From assembly GCA_035651755.1 (NCBI GenBank), contig DASRFA010000008.1, forward strand, positions 1 through 64,000: 64,000 nucleotides of DNA, read 5' to 3'. Below the pieces are notes generated by a model. It made no database searches and was not told where the DNA came from. It saw nothing but the letters and a program-made list of their open reading frames with translations. Positions within the stretch are counted from its first letter, which is position 1; the number at the start of each line of letters is the position of its first letter. Origin of the DNA: DASRFA01 sp035651755. GTDB lineage: Bacteria; Desulfobacterota; Binatia; UBA12015. The translations under genes were made by a program, and so were the position numbers. Of the stretch, positions 7,834 through 16,570 are shown piece by piece.

Positions 7834-9741
7834 GTGGCGAAGGAATACACCGCCAAGGACATCACCGTCCTCGAGGGCCTCGAGCCGGTCCGGAAGCGGC
7901 CGGGGATGTACATCGGCTCGGTCGACTCCGCCGGTCTTCACCACCTCCTCTGGGAGATCGTCGACAACTCGGTCGACGAGGCGATGAACGAGCACTGCGA
8001 CCGGATCGACGTGACGCTCCACAAGGACGGCGAGACGATCACCGTCCGCGACAACGGCCGCGGGATCCCGGTCGACGTCCACTCGAAGTACCGGAAGCCC
8101 GCGCTCGAGCTGATCCTCACCACGCTCCACGCCGGCGGGAAGTTCGAGTCGAAGAACTATTACCACTCGGGCGGGCTGCACGGCGTCGGCGCGTCGGTCG
8201 TGACCGCGCTCTCGGACCGGCTCGTCGCGCGCGTCAAGCGCGACGGCGCGGAGTGGGAGCAGAGCTACGCGCGCGGCGTCGCGACCGGGAAGCTCAGGAA
8301 GGTCGGGCCCGCGCGCGGCAGCGGCACGACGATCGAGTTCCACCCCGATCCGAAGATCTTCACGACGACGCGCTTCGACGCGAAGCTGATCGAGGAGCGC
8401 CTCGAGGCGAAAGCCTACCTCCACAGGGGCCTCACGGTCGTCTTCGACGACAAACGCGCGGGCCAGTCCCACACGTTCCATTACGAGGACGGCATCCGCG
8501 CCTACCTCGAGAAGCTGCTGTCGGCCGGATCGGCGAAGCGCGTCCCGGCCGAGATCTTCTACGCGGCGCGGAACGCGGACGGCGCCCAGATGGAGTGCGC
8601 GCTCGCGTGGACGGAGGACACGAGCGAGCGGATCTCGTCGTTCGTGAACTCGATCCCGACGAGCGCCGGCGGCACCCACGAGAACGGGCTCAAGAGCGGC
8701 CTCGTGAAGGCGGTCCGGAGCTACCTCGAGATCCACAACCTCGTGCCGCGCGGCCTCCAGATCGCTGCCGAGGACGTGCGCGAAGGCGTGGTCGGCCTCC
8801 TCTCCTGCTTCGTGCCGAACCCGCAGTTCCAGGGGCAGACGAAGGAGCGCCTGAACAACCCCGAGCTCACGGCGGTCGTCGACGGCTTCGTCCGGAGCGC
8901 GCTCGAGAACTGGCTGAACGCGAACCGCTCGTCCGCGGAATCCATCGCCGCCCGGGTCGTGCTTGCGGCGCGCGCGCGGAGCGCGTCGCGCGCGGCGGCG
9001 AAGGAGGTGCAGCGGAAGACCGCGGTCTCGCACCGCCTGAACCTCCCCGGGAAGCTCGCCGACTGCGCGTCGACGAACCCGGCCGAGTCGGAGCTCTTCC
9101 TCGTCGAGGGCGACTCCGCCGGGGGCTCCGCGAAGCAGGGCCGCGATCGCCACTTCCAGGCGATCCTCCCGCTCCGCGGCAAGGTCCTGAACACGGAGCA
9201 GGCGTCGGCCGCGAAGGTGCTCTCGAACCAGGAGCTCTCGGACATCGTGAAGGCGCTCGGGTGCGGGATGGGGAAGGACTTCGACGCCTCCAAGCTCCGC
9301 TACCACCGGATCTGCCTCCTGATGGATGCCGACTCCGACGGCAACCACATCGCGACCCTCCTCATGACCTTCTTCTACCGGCACCTGCCCGAGCTGATCC
9401 GCGGTGGCTACCTCTACCTCGCGGTCCCGCCGCTCTACCGGATCGACATCGGGAAGGAGACGCACTGGGCGCGCGACGACGACGAGAAGGACGCGATCCT
9501 CGCGCGCCCGAACGGCCGCGCGACACCGCAGGTGCAGCGCTTCAAGGGTCTCGGCGAGATGAACCCCGCGACTCTCAAGGAGACGACGCTCGACCCGCGG
9601 CGGCGGACGCTGCTCAAGGTCACGATCGCCGACGCCGCCAAGACCGAGGCGACGATCCAGACGCTCATGGGCCGCGACGTCGCGCCGCGCTTTCAGCTCA
9701 TCATGGAGCGCGCCATCGGGGTCTCCGACATCGACGTCTGA
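7834..9741 (+). CDS. type IIA DNA topoisomerase B subunit, ParE-like
   Basis: This is the 635-residue ATPase/TOPRIM subunit of a gyrase or topoisomerase IV. The GHKL ATPase has EIVDNSVDEA, RDNGRGIP and the lid GGLHGVGASVVTALS. The TOPRIM domain has LVEGDSAGGSAKQGRD and the metal triad MDADSDG. The C-terminal half reads HIATLLMTFF, PPLYRIDIGKE and QRFKGLGEMNPATLKETTLD. The HIATLL and RIDIGKE features resemble E. coli ParE more than GyrB, but subfamily assignment by eye is uncertain. The A subunit is not adjacent. The start follows a run of non-coding sequence after vapB, and the 3' end overlaps the convergent NDH-2 gene by 49 bp. Confidence 0.85.
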   Translation: MAKEYTAKDITVLEGLEPVRKRPGMYIGSVDSAGLHHLLWEIVDNSVDEAMNEHCDRIDVTLHKDGETITVRDNGRGIPVDVHSKYRKPALELILTTLHAGGKFESKNYYHSGGLHGVGASVVTALSDRLVARVKRDGAEWEQSYARGVATGKLRKVGPARGSGTTIEFHPDPKIFTTTRFDAKLIEERLEAKAYLHRGLTVVFDDKRAGQSHTFHYEDGIRAYLEKLLSAGSAKRVPAEIFYAARNADGAQMECALAWTEDTSERISSFVNSIPTSAGGTHENGLKSGLVKAVRSYLEIHNLVPRGLQIAAEDVREGVVGLLSCFVPNPQFQGQTKERLNNPELTAVVDGFVRSALENWLNANRSSAESIAARVVLAARARSASRAAAKEVQRKTAVSHRLNLPGKLADCASTNPAESELFLVEGDSAGGSAKQGRDRHFQAILPLRGKVLNTEQASAAKVLSNQELSDIVKALGCGMGKDFDASKLRYHRICLLMDADSDGNHIATLLMTFFYRHLPELIRGGYLYLAVPPLYRIDIGKETHWARDDDEKDAILARPNGRATPQVQRFKGLGEMNPATLKETTLDPRRRTLLKVTIADAAKTEATIQTLMGRDVAPRFQLIMERAIGVSDIDV

Positions 9742-11081
9742 TCGGGTGGACCGCCGGTGATCAGGCGAGCGCCGCGCTGGAACGTCACGTAGGCCCACGC
9801 CCACTCGATCAGGACGAGGAGCCGGTTCCGGAACCCGATCAGGAAGAAGATGTGGATCGCGAGCCACGCGAACCACGCCGTCAAGCCCGAGAGCCTGAGG
9901 CCGAACACCTCCGCGACCGCCGCCTTCCTCCCGATCGTCGCGAGCGAGCCTTTGTCGACGTAGCGGAACGGCTCGGTCGGCTTCTGGGCGACGAGGCGGA
10001 GCACGTTCTCGGCGGCGTGCCGCCCTTGCTGCATCGCGGCCGGCGCGACCCCGGGCACGGGCTTGCCGTCGCACTCGATCGCGCACAGGTCGCCCACGAC
10101 GAACACCTCGGGATGTCCCGGAAGCGAGAGGTCGGGCGCGACCCGCACCCGGCCACCGCGATCGAGCGCGACGCCGAGCGACCGCGCGAGCGGCGACGCG
10201 CGAACGCCCGCCGCCCAGAGCTTCGTCCGGGCCACGATCCGCTCGCTCCCGATCGTAACCGACTCGGCGTCCATGGCGGTCACGAGCGCTCGCGTGCGGA
10301 CCACGACGCCGAGCTTCGCGAGCTGCCGCGCGGCGCTCTCCGACGACTTCGGCGAGTACGCCGCGAGGACGCGCTCGCCGCCCTCGACGAGGATCACCTG
10401 CGCCTGGCGTGGGTCGAGGCGACGGAAGTCGCGCGGCATCGTGTGGAACGCGATCTCCGCGAGCGCGCCCGCGAGCTCGACGCCCGTCGGCCCACCGCCG
10501 ACGACGACGAACGTGAGCCACGCGCGGCGCCGGACGGGATCGCCCTCGCGCTCCGCGGCCTCGAAGGCGAAGAGCACCCGGTTTCGGATGGCGACTGCCT
10601 CGTCGATGCTCTTCAGGCTCGGCGCGTGCGCCTCCCACTCGGGGTGGCCGAAGTAATTGTCGGTCGCGCCGGCGGCGAGGATCAGGAAGTCGTAACCGCA
10701 CCTCCCCGTGTCGGCGAGGACGACGGCTCGCCCCGCGACGTCGACGCTCACGACCTCGTCGAGCAGCACGGAGGCGTTCGCCTGCCGGCGCAGGATCGTC
10801 CGGATCGGGCTCGCGATGTCGCTCGGGTTCAGGACCGCGCTCGCGACCTGGTAGAGGAGCGGCTGGAACAGGTGGTAGTTCCGCCGGTCGACGATCGTGA
10901 CGTCGACCGGCCTGCGTCTGAGGGCGCGCACCGCGGCGAGCCCGCCGAAGCCTCCGCCCACGATCAAGACCCGCGGACGCGACGGCGGTTCGCCGCCCGC
11001 GCGCGCGAGCCGATGGACGGCGGTGTGTCCGGCCGGATCGTCGCCGGCGCGCGACGGTGCCGCTGCCTCGGCATCCGGCAT
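9693..11081 (-). CDS. ndh: type II NADH:quinone oxidoreductase (NDH-2)
   Basis: This 462-residue protein is predicted to pass electrons from NADH to quinone at the inner membrane face without proton pumping. It has the N-terminal FAD loop VLIVGGGFGGLAAVRAL, the NDH-2 signature NYHLFQPLLYQVA, a second nucleotide loop VVVGGGPTGVELAGALAEIA for NADH, and the C-terminal FAD motif VFVVGDLCAIE. The end (FLIGFRNRLLVLIEWAWAYVT) is the amphipathic membrane-anchoring helix of the family. The last residues run antisense into the topoisomerase gene for 49 bp. It is divergent from the rhodanese gene, with a 65-bp gap between them. Confidence 0.92.
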   Translation of the reverse strand: MPDAEAAAPSRAGDDPAGHTAVHRLARAGGEPPSRPRVLIVGGGFGGLAAVRALRRRPVDVTIVDRRNYHLFQPLLYQVASAVLNPSDIASPIRTILRRQANASVLLDEVVSVDVAGRAVVLADTGRCGYDFLILAAGATDNYFGHPEWEAHAPSLKSIDEAVAIRNRVLFAFEAAEREGDPVRRRAWLTFVVVGGGPTGVELAGALAEIAFHTMPRDFRRLDPRQAQVILVEGGERVLAAYSPKSSESAARQLAKLGVVVRTRALVTAMDAESVTIGSERIVARTKLWAAGVRASPLARSLGVALDRGGRVRVAPDLSLPGHPEVFVVGDLCAIECDGKPVPGVAPAAMQQGRHAAENVLRLVAQKPTEPFRYVDKGSLATIGRKAAVAEVFGLRLSGLTAWFAWLAIHIFFLIGFRNRLLVLIEWAWAYVTFQRGARLITGGPPDQTSMSETPMARSMMS

Positions 11082-11146
11082 CGCCCTTCCAGCATTCGCG
11101 AGCGCCTGGCCTTGTCAAGGGACCCGTCCAAGGCTAGCTCGCCGGA

Positions 11147-11467
11147 ATGCCCAGCGAGATCTCGCCCGCCGAGCTGCGCGACCGCCTGACCACGGCGACT
11201 CCTCCCCTCGTGCTGGACGTGCGGGAGCCCAAGGAGATCGCGCTCGCGCGCTTCGACGGCGCGCTCGCGATCCCGATGGGCGACGTGCCGGCGCGCGTCG
11301 AGGACCTGCCGCGCGATCGCGAAATCGTCGTGCTGTGCCATCACGGCGTCCGGAGCGCGCAGGTCGCGAGCTTCCTCGTACACCACGGGCTCGACCGCGT
11401 CGTGAACCTGCGCGGCGGGATCGACGCTTGGTCGCTCCAGGTCGACCCGGGCGTCCCGCGCTACTGA
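11147..11467 (+). CDS. single-domain rhodanese
   Basis: This 106-residue single rhodanese domain has the N-terminal LVLDVREPKEIALARFDGA (CH2A-type motif) and the active loop CHHGVRS, whose cysteine would carry a persulfide. GGIDAWSLQVDPGVPRY closes the domain, as in GlpE-like sulfurtransferases. Size and motif are normal. The sulfur acceptor is unknown. It is followed by a hydrolase on the same strand after a short gap and is divergent from ndh. Confidence 0.9.
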   Translation: MPSEISPAELRDRLTTATPPLVLDVREPKEIALARFDGALAIPMGDVPARVEDLPRDREIVVLCHHGVRSAQVASFLVHHGLDRVVNLRGGIDAWSLQVDPGVPRY

Positions 11468-11499
11468 CGGCGGCGCGACGAGCGGCGCGCGCCTTGACC

Positions 11500-12390
11500 G
11501 TGCACGACCACCGCCCGCCGCGTGCGGGCCGCGATCTCCGCCTCGCGGTCGACGGCCTGTCGCTCCACGCGATCGACTACGGCGACGAGCGGCGGCCGGA
11601 GAGCGCCGCGCTCCCTCCCCTCCTCTTGCTTCACGGCGGCATGGCGCACGCGCGCTGGTTCGACTGGCTCGGCCCGCTCCTCGCATCGGCGTACCGCCCG
11701 ATCGCGCTCGACCGGCGCGGCCACGGCGACAGCGACTGGACGGAGCCCGAGCGCTACGGCTGGGAGCGCGACCTCGCCGACGTCGCGGCCGTCTGCGGCG
11801 CGCTCGACCCGGGCCCGTGGACCGTCGTCGGTCACTCGCAGGGCGGGCTCATCGCCGCGGCTCTCGCCGCGCGGCGTCCCGGCTGGGTCGGCGCGCTCGT
11901 CCTGCTCGACGTCCCCTTGCACCCGACCGGTCCCCGCCTCCGGCGGACCGGCGAGGCGCTGCGAAAGGTCCCGCAGCTCCGGTGGCCGTCGCTCGAGGAC
12001 GCCGCGCGAAGCTTTCGTCCGTTCCCGACACCGCACCGGATCCCCGAGGACGCTTTACGCCACCTCGCGCGCGCGAGCTTCAAGCCGACGGGCGACGGCG
12101 GCTACACCTCGAAGTTCCACTGGAAGATCTTCCAGCGAAACGGCGCGCGCGAGGCGAACCCGCTCGCGCGCTTCGCCGACGAGCTCCGCGACATCGCGGT
12201 GCCGACGCTCTGCTTGCGCGGCGCCGAATCGTCGATCCTCACGCCCGAGGAGCACGCGGAGATGGCGCGCAGGATCCCGAGTGCACGAGCCGTCGAGATC
12301 TCGCGCGCGACCCACAACGTCCACGTCGAGGAGCCGGAGTCCGTCGCGCGCGAGATCCTGGAGTTCGCGGGCCTGATGCCTTTCGCCTGA
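11500..12390 (+). CDS. alpha/beta hydrolase
   Basis: An alpha/beta-hydrolase fold protein of about 296 residues. The oxyanion-side motif is LLLLHGGMAHARW, the nucleophile elbow is VGHSQGG (Ser), and the likely acid and histidine lie in CLRGAESSILTPEE and ATHNVHVEEPE. The overall pattern resembles lactonase, esterase or peroxidase-like members. No substrate can be named. The start is uncertain: GTG at 11500 is used, and a TTG two codons earlier is possible. Longer frames overlap the rhodanese gene and look like GC-rich shadow. It probably shares a transcript with the rhodanese, 32 bp upstream. Confidence 0.8.
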   Translation: MHDHRPPRAGRDLRLAVDGLSLHAIDYGDERRPESAALPPLLLLHGGMAHARWFDWLGPLLASAYRPIALDRRGHGDSDWTEPERYGWERDLADVAAVCGALDPGPWTVVGHSQGGLIAAALAARRPGWVGALVLLDVPLHPTGPRLRRTGEALRKVPQLRWPSLEDAARSFRPFPTPHRIPEDALRHLARASFKPTGDGGYTSKFHWKIFQRNGAREANPLARFADELRDIAVPTLCLRGAESSILTPEEHAEMARRIPSARAVEISRATHNVHVEEPESVAREILEFAGLMPFA

Positions 12391-12505
12391 TCCCGAGCGC
12401 CGCGGTCGCGACGTCCGGCGCGGGTCGCCGTCGGAGTCGCGCCCCGGCAGGCGAGCCGCAGGCCATTCGTTGTTCCGCGCAGGCGGCCGCGCTAGCGTGA
12501 CGGCG

Positions 12506-13513
12506 ATGTCGCTGGCCGCGCGCGTCGAGCGCTACCTGTCGGACAAGCTCGGCGCCGACGTCCGCGTCGCCGACTTCGCCCGCAAGAGCGGCGGCGCGTC
12601 GCGCGAGACCTACCTCTTCGAGGCGCGCTGGCGGGAGCGCGAGGAGGACCGGGCGCAGGGCTTCGTCCTGCGCCGCGATCCCGTCGCGAGCCTCCTCGAG
12701 AGCGATCGCACGCACGAGTACCGGGTCCTCGAGGCCGCGGCCGGCCTCGGCATCCCCGTGCCGCGCGTCCGCTGGCTCGAGCTCGACCCGGCGCCCCTCG
12801 ACCGCCCGTTCTTCGTCATGGAGCGGATCGACGGCGCCGCGACGCCGCCGACCTTTCCCGCCGCGTATCCCGAGGAGATGCGCCGGCGGACCGCCGAGGA
12901 CTTCGTCGCCATCCTCGCGCGCATCCACCGCGCCGACTGGCGCGCGCTCGGCTTCGGCTTCCTTCCGGACCCGGGCCCGGGCCGCGCGGCCGCCGAGAGC
13001 GCGGTCGCGCTCTGGCGGGGGATCTACGAGCAGGACCGGATCGAGGCGCACCCGCTCCTCGCGCGCGCCTTCGGCTGGCTCGATCGCCGGGTGCCGTCGA
13101 CCGATCGCGTGACGCTCGTGCACGGCGACTACCGGAGCGGCAACTACCTCCACGACGTATCCGGCCGCATCACCGCGATGCTCGACTGGGAGATGGCTCA
13201 CCTCGGCGACCCGCACGAGGACCTCGGCTGGGCCACGATGCCGTACTGGTCGTCGGAAGGCCGGGCGGGCGGGCTCGAGCCCGAGGCCGAGATGATCGCG
13301 CGCTACGAGCGCGCGACCGGCGCGACGGTCGACCGCTCCGCGCTCGCGTTCTACCAGGTCCTCGGCACGGTCAAGATGATCGTGATCTCTCTCACCGGCG
13401 TCCGGAACTACTGCGAGGGCCGGAGCGCGGAGCCGACGCTCGCCGTCGTCGGCTTCCTCGTCGGTCGTCTGATGCGGGAGCTCGCGGCGCAGCTCGCGCT
13501 CGGCGCCGGTTGA
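12506..13513 (+). CDS. aminoglycoside-phosphotransferase-family kinase, ACAD10-like
   Basis: This 335-residue protein has the protein-kinase-like APH fold. Visible are KSGGASRETYLFEA (glycine-rich loop), FVLRRDP (ATP lysine position replaced by R), the catalytic loop LVHGDYRSGNYL (H-x-D-x4-N) and the metal-binding DWEMAHLGDPHEDLGW. This subfamily, found next to acyl-CoA dehydrogenases and in human ACAD10/11, phosphorylates hydroxylated acyl-CoAs during 4-hydroxy-acid catabolism. That role here is inferred from family and from the adjacent acyl-CoA genes. The ATG is chosen because the frame upstream is low complexity. It is followed closely by a small helical protein and a crotonase. Confidence 0.85.
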   Translation: MSLAARVERYLSDKLGADVRVADFARKSGGASRETYLFEARWREREEDRAQGFVLRRDPVASLLESDRTHEYRVLEAAAGLGIPVPRVRWLELDPAPLDRPFFVMERIDGAATPPTFPAAYPEEMRRRTAEDFVAILARIHRADWRALGFGFLPDPGPGRAAAESAVALWRGIYEQDRIEAHPLLARAFGWLDRRVPSTDRVTLVHGDYRSGNYLHDVSGRITAMLDWEMAHLGDPHEDLGWATMPYWSSEGRAGGLEPEAEMIARYERATGATVDRSALAFYQVLGTVKMIVISLTGVRNYCEGRSAEPTLAVVGFLVGRLMRELAAQLALGAG

Positions 13514-13532
13514 GCCGAAGGAGGAGTGCCGC

Positions 13533-14039
13533 GTGCGTCCCGACCTGAGCGACCTCGTGAGCGGCGTCCAGCGCCTCCTCCAGACGGAGGTCCTGCCGCA
13601 CCTGCCGGACGGCTATCTCCAGGAGCAGACCGCCTACGCGACGCTCCTCCTCGAGTACGTGAAGAACGCGTGGTCGCGCGAGCACCTCGCGGTCGCGGAG
13701 GAGCACGCCGACCTGGCGCGCTGCCTCGCCGCGCTCGCGGAGGCGCTCGGCGCGAGCGCCGAGCACGAGGCGCGCGCCGTCGCCGCTGCGGCTTCCGCGG
13801 CTCTCGCCGCGCACGGCGAAGCGGTGGCCGACACGCCGCTCGATCGCGTGCTCGCGATCGACCGCGAGCGGCGCGCGATCGTCGAGCGCGCGGTCGCCGC
13901 GCTCGACCGCTCGGACGCCGCCGGCCGAGGCTCCGACGGCGCACGCGTCGCGGCCGCGCAGGCGGCGATCGACGCATACCTGGTGGGCGCGGCCTGGCGG
14001 CGCGACGCTGCCCTAAAGCTCCTGGGAGTTTCGTGGTAG
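13533..14039 (+). CDS. small alpha-helical protein, DUF6285-like
   Basis: A 168-residue, alanine-rich, probably all-helical protein of unknown function. The start is GTG at 13533, backed by an AAGGAGG ribosome-binding site six bases upstream. The N-terminal pattern DLVSGVQRLLQTEVLPHLPD resembles the DUF6285 proteins that often follow APH-type acyl-CoA kinases. The resemblance is by eye and tentative. It is 19 bp from the kinase and 44 bp from the following crotonase, so the three likely form one operon. Confidence 0.75.
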   Translation: MRPDLSDLVSGVQRLLQTEVLPHLPDGYLQEQTAYATLLLEYVKNAWSREHLAVAEEHADLARCLAALAEALGASAEHEARAVAAAASAALAAHGEAVADTPLDRVLAIDRERRAIVERAVAALDRSDAAGRGSDGARVAAAQAAIDAYLVGAAWRRDAALKLLGVSW

Positions 14040-14083
14040 CCGGCGGCGGCACACGGTCGAGCGGCCGCGGCGCGAGGTGAGCG

Positions 14084-14887
14084 ATGTCCCAATTCGAGGC
14101 GATCCGTTTCGAGGTCGAGAACAAGGTCGCGACGATCACGCTCGCGCGGCCCGACCGCCTGAACGCGATGAACCAGCAGATGAAGGAAGAGCTCGCCTCC
14201 GCGTGGACGACGGTGCGGGACGATTCCGAGATCTGGTGCGCGATCGTGACCGGCGAGGGGCGAGCCTTCTCGAGCGGCGCCGAGGTCGAGGTGCTCGACG
14301 CCGGCGGCTTTCCGAAGCGAGGCCGCTGGCGCCAGCTCGCGATGATCGAGACCATCAAGGCGCTCCCGATGCCGCGGAAGATGGGCGTCTGGAAGCCCGT
14401 CATCGCCGCCGTGAACGGCCTCGTGAACGGCGTGACGCTCGACCTCGTGACCGAGGCCGACATCCCGATCGCGTCCGAGCGCGCGCAGTTCTTCGATTCG
14501 CACGTGTCGATCGGATACGTGTCGTCGCACGAGATGGTGAACATGGCGCGCCGCGTGCCGCTCGCGGTGTGCCTGCGGATGGCTCTCCTCGGGAGCAAGG
14601 AACGCATGAGCGCCCAGCGCGCGCTCGAGGTCGGGCTCGTGACCGAGGTCGTGCCGCACGAGCGCCTGATGCCGCGCGCGCGCGAGCTCGCGGCGCTCGT
14701 GTGCGAGAACGCGCCGCTCGCCGTCTGGGGCACGAAGATGGCGATCCTGCGCGGCCTCGGGCTGCCGCCCGAGCACGCGGACGAGATCGCGGCCGGCTAC
14801 CTCGAGATCGTGGAGCAGAGCGAGGACCACGCCGAGGGTCCGCGCGCGTACCTGGAGAAGCGCAAGCCGGACTGGAAGGGGCGCTGA
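14084..14887 (+). CDS. crotonase-family protein lacking the two hydratase glutamates
   Basis: This 267-residue crotonase-fold protein has the first oxyanion-hole region IVTGEGRAFSSGAEVEVL and the typical C-terminus GPRAYLEKRKPDWKG. The two catalytic glutamates of enoyl-CoA hydratase are not where expected. The GGGxE segment is replaced by VNGVTLDLV (Leu at the first Glu), and the QPE segment is replaced by QFFDSHVS (His at the second). It is therefore unlikely to be a standard hydratase. It could be a dehalogenase, isomerase, hydrolase or thioesterase-like crotonase. It ends 27 bp from the convergent acyl-CoA synthetase gene and is the last gene of the kinase operon. Confidence 0.85.
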   Translation: MSQFEAIRFEVENKVATITLARPDRLNAMNQQMKEELASAWTTVRDDSEIWCAIVTGEGRAFSSGAEVEVLDAGGFPKRGRWRQLAMIETIKALPMPRKMGVWKPVIAAVNGLVNGVTLDLVTEADIPIASERAQFFDSHVSIGYVSSHEMVNMARRVPLAVCLRMALLGSKERMSAQRALEVGLVTEVVPHERLMPRARELAALVCENAPLAVWGTKMAILRGLGLPPEHADEIAAGYLEIVEQSEDHAEGPRAYLEKRKPDWKGR

Positions 14888-14914
14888 GCCCCGGCCCGAC
14901 GCCGGCCTCGCGGA

Positions 14915-16570
14915 TCAGCTCGCGAGCAGGTCCCGGTCCCCGCCGGCGAGCTCGGCGGCCTCCCGGCGCAGGCGCGGCTTGTCGACCTTCTGCGTACCGG
15001 TGCGCGGCACGTCGGCCGCGGGCAGCACGAACAGGTGGCGCGGCACCTTGTACGACGCCAGCTCGCGCTTGCAGTGCGCGACGAGCGCGTCGCGCTCGAT
15101 CGTCGCTCCCGGCTTGGGGACGACGAACGCGGCGACGTTCTCACCGCGGACCGCGTGGGCGACCGGCACGACGTACGCCGCCGCGACCCCGGCCGCGGCC
15201 TCCAGGCAAGCTTCGACCTCCGCGGCCGCGACGTTCACCCCGGCGGTCTTGATGACCTCCTTCAGGCGACCGTCGAACAGGAGCGTGCCGCTCTCGTCGA
15301 CGCGGCCGTAGTCGCCGGTCCGGAAGAAGCCGTCCGGCGTGAACGTCTGGCTGGGAGGGATGCCGAGGTACCCGAGCATCAGCGACGGGCCGCGCACGAG
15401 GATCTCGCCGACCTCGCCGCGCGCGCGCTGCCCGCCGGTCTCGGGGTCGATCACACGCAGCTCGACGCCCGGGAGCGGCCGGCCGAAGCCGCGCTGGCGG
15501 AGCTCCGGCGGATCGTCCGAGCGCGCGAGGCAGACGACCGTCGCGGTCTCGCTGAGGCCGTAGGCGCCGACCGAGACGTGGTCCGGCCGGAGCAGCTTCG
15601 GCGCCGCCGGCGACGTCGTGAAGATGCCCTTCCGGAGCGCCAGCGAGCGGCCCGCGAAGCTCGGGTGGTCGACGAGCGCGGGCGCGAGCTGCCAGCCGGC
15701 GTAGAACGTCACCCGTTCGCGCTCGAAGAGGTCGAGCGCTTCCTCGGCGACGAAGTGGTCCTGCAGGACGGTCGCGCCGCCGGTCGCGAACGTGATGAGC
15801 GCGATGATGACGAAGCCGCCCGCGAAGAACATCGGGAGGCAGCCCCACGAACGGTCCTCGGGCGCGAGCCCGAAGGCGTCGCTCGCGACGAACGCCTGGT
15901 GGACGAGCGCCTGGTGCGCGTGCACGACGCCCTTCGGCTTCGCCGTCGAGCCCGACGTGAAAAAGATGACCGCGGGCTGGTCGGGGCTCGCCGCATCGAG
16001 CTCGCGCAGTCGCGCGGCGCCGTCCGCCGGCGAGGAACCGAGGCTCCGGTAGTCGCGCGCGCCGTCCGGGACCTCCCCCGCGCGAACGAGCGCGACGCGC
16101 GCGACGAGGTCGCGCGCCGCCGAGCGCTCGGCGGGAGCCCGGTCGACGCCGAAGGACGCGAGGCTCCTCTCGTAGTCGTGGCGGAGGAAGGCGGGCGTGT
16201 AGACGAGCCAGCGGACGCGCGCGTGGTCGAGCGCGAACGCGAGCTCGGGCTCGGTCGCCATCGTGTTCAGGCAGACGGCGACCGCGCCGAGCGCGGTCGC
16301 GCCGAAGACGGTCGCGAAGAACTCGGGCCAGTTCGGCAGCAGGACGCCGACCGGATCGCCCTTCCCGACGCCGAGCGCCCTGAGCCCGTCCGCGACGCGC
16401 GCCGCCTCGCGCGCGAGGTCGCGGTACGTCCAGCGGACGTCGCCCCAGACGACCGCCTCGCGGTCGCCCCAGCGCTCCGCGGCCGCTGCGAGGAACGCCG
16501 GAAGCGTGCGATCGGCGGGGGCCACGGGCGCTGCTTCGCCGCGCCCCGTGTCGTGGGGCGAGCCGCTCAT
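14915..16570 (-). CDS. acyl-CoA synthetase, AMP-binding (ANL) family
   Basis: This 551-residue two-domain ANL enzyme is predicted to activate a carboxylic acid through an acyl-AMP to the CoA thioester. It has the nucleotide loop FFTSGSTAKPKGVVHAH, the A5 motif YGLSETATV, the hinge region GFFRTGDYGRVDESG followed by DGRLKEVIKTAGVNV, and the C-terminal catalytic lysine region GTQKVDKPRLR. It is complete. The acid used is unknown. The start overlaps the stop of the upstream crotonase gene by four bases (ATGA), and it is the last gene of the minus-strand acyl-CoA operon. Confidence 0.9.
   Translation of the reverse strand: MSGSPHDTGRGEAAPVAPADRTLPAFLAAAAERWGDREAVVWGDVRWTYRDLAREAARVADGLRALGVGKGDPVGVLLPNWPEFFATVFGATALGAVAVCLNTMATEPELAFALDHARVRWLVYTPAFLRHDYERSLASFGVDRAPAERSAARDLVARVALVRAGEVPDGARDYRSLGSSPADGAARLRELDAASPDQPAVIFFTSGSTAKPKGVVHAHQALVHQAFVASDAFGLAPEDRSWGCLPMFFAGGFVIIALITFATGGATVLQDHFVAEEALDLFERERVTFYAGWQLAPALVDHPSFAGRSLALRKGIFTTSPAAPKLLRPDHVSVGAYGLSETATVVCLARSDDPPELRQRGFGRPLPGVELRVIDPETGGQRARGEVGEILVRGPSLMLGYLGIPPSQTFTPDGFFRTGDYGRVDESGTLLFDGRLKEVIKTAGVNVAAAEVEACLEAAAGVAAAYVVPVAHAVRGENVAAFVVPKPGATIERDALVAHCKRELASYKVPRHLFVLPAADVPRTGTQKVDKPRLRREAAELAGGDRDLLAS

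Noticed and set aside
11112..11140. TTGTCA-17-TAGCTC as a promoter of the rhodanese gene
   Set aside because: Both boxes are weak and the start point would be nearly leaderless; evidence is too thin to list.
8253..11189. A 978-codon plus-strand open frame
   Set aside because: It is a shadow of the topoisomerase and NDH-2 genes, with no protein-like motifs.
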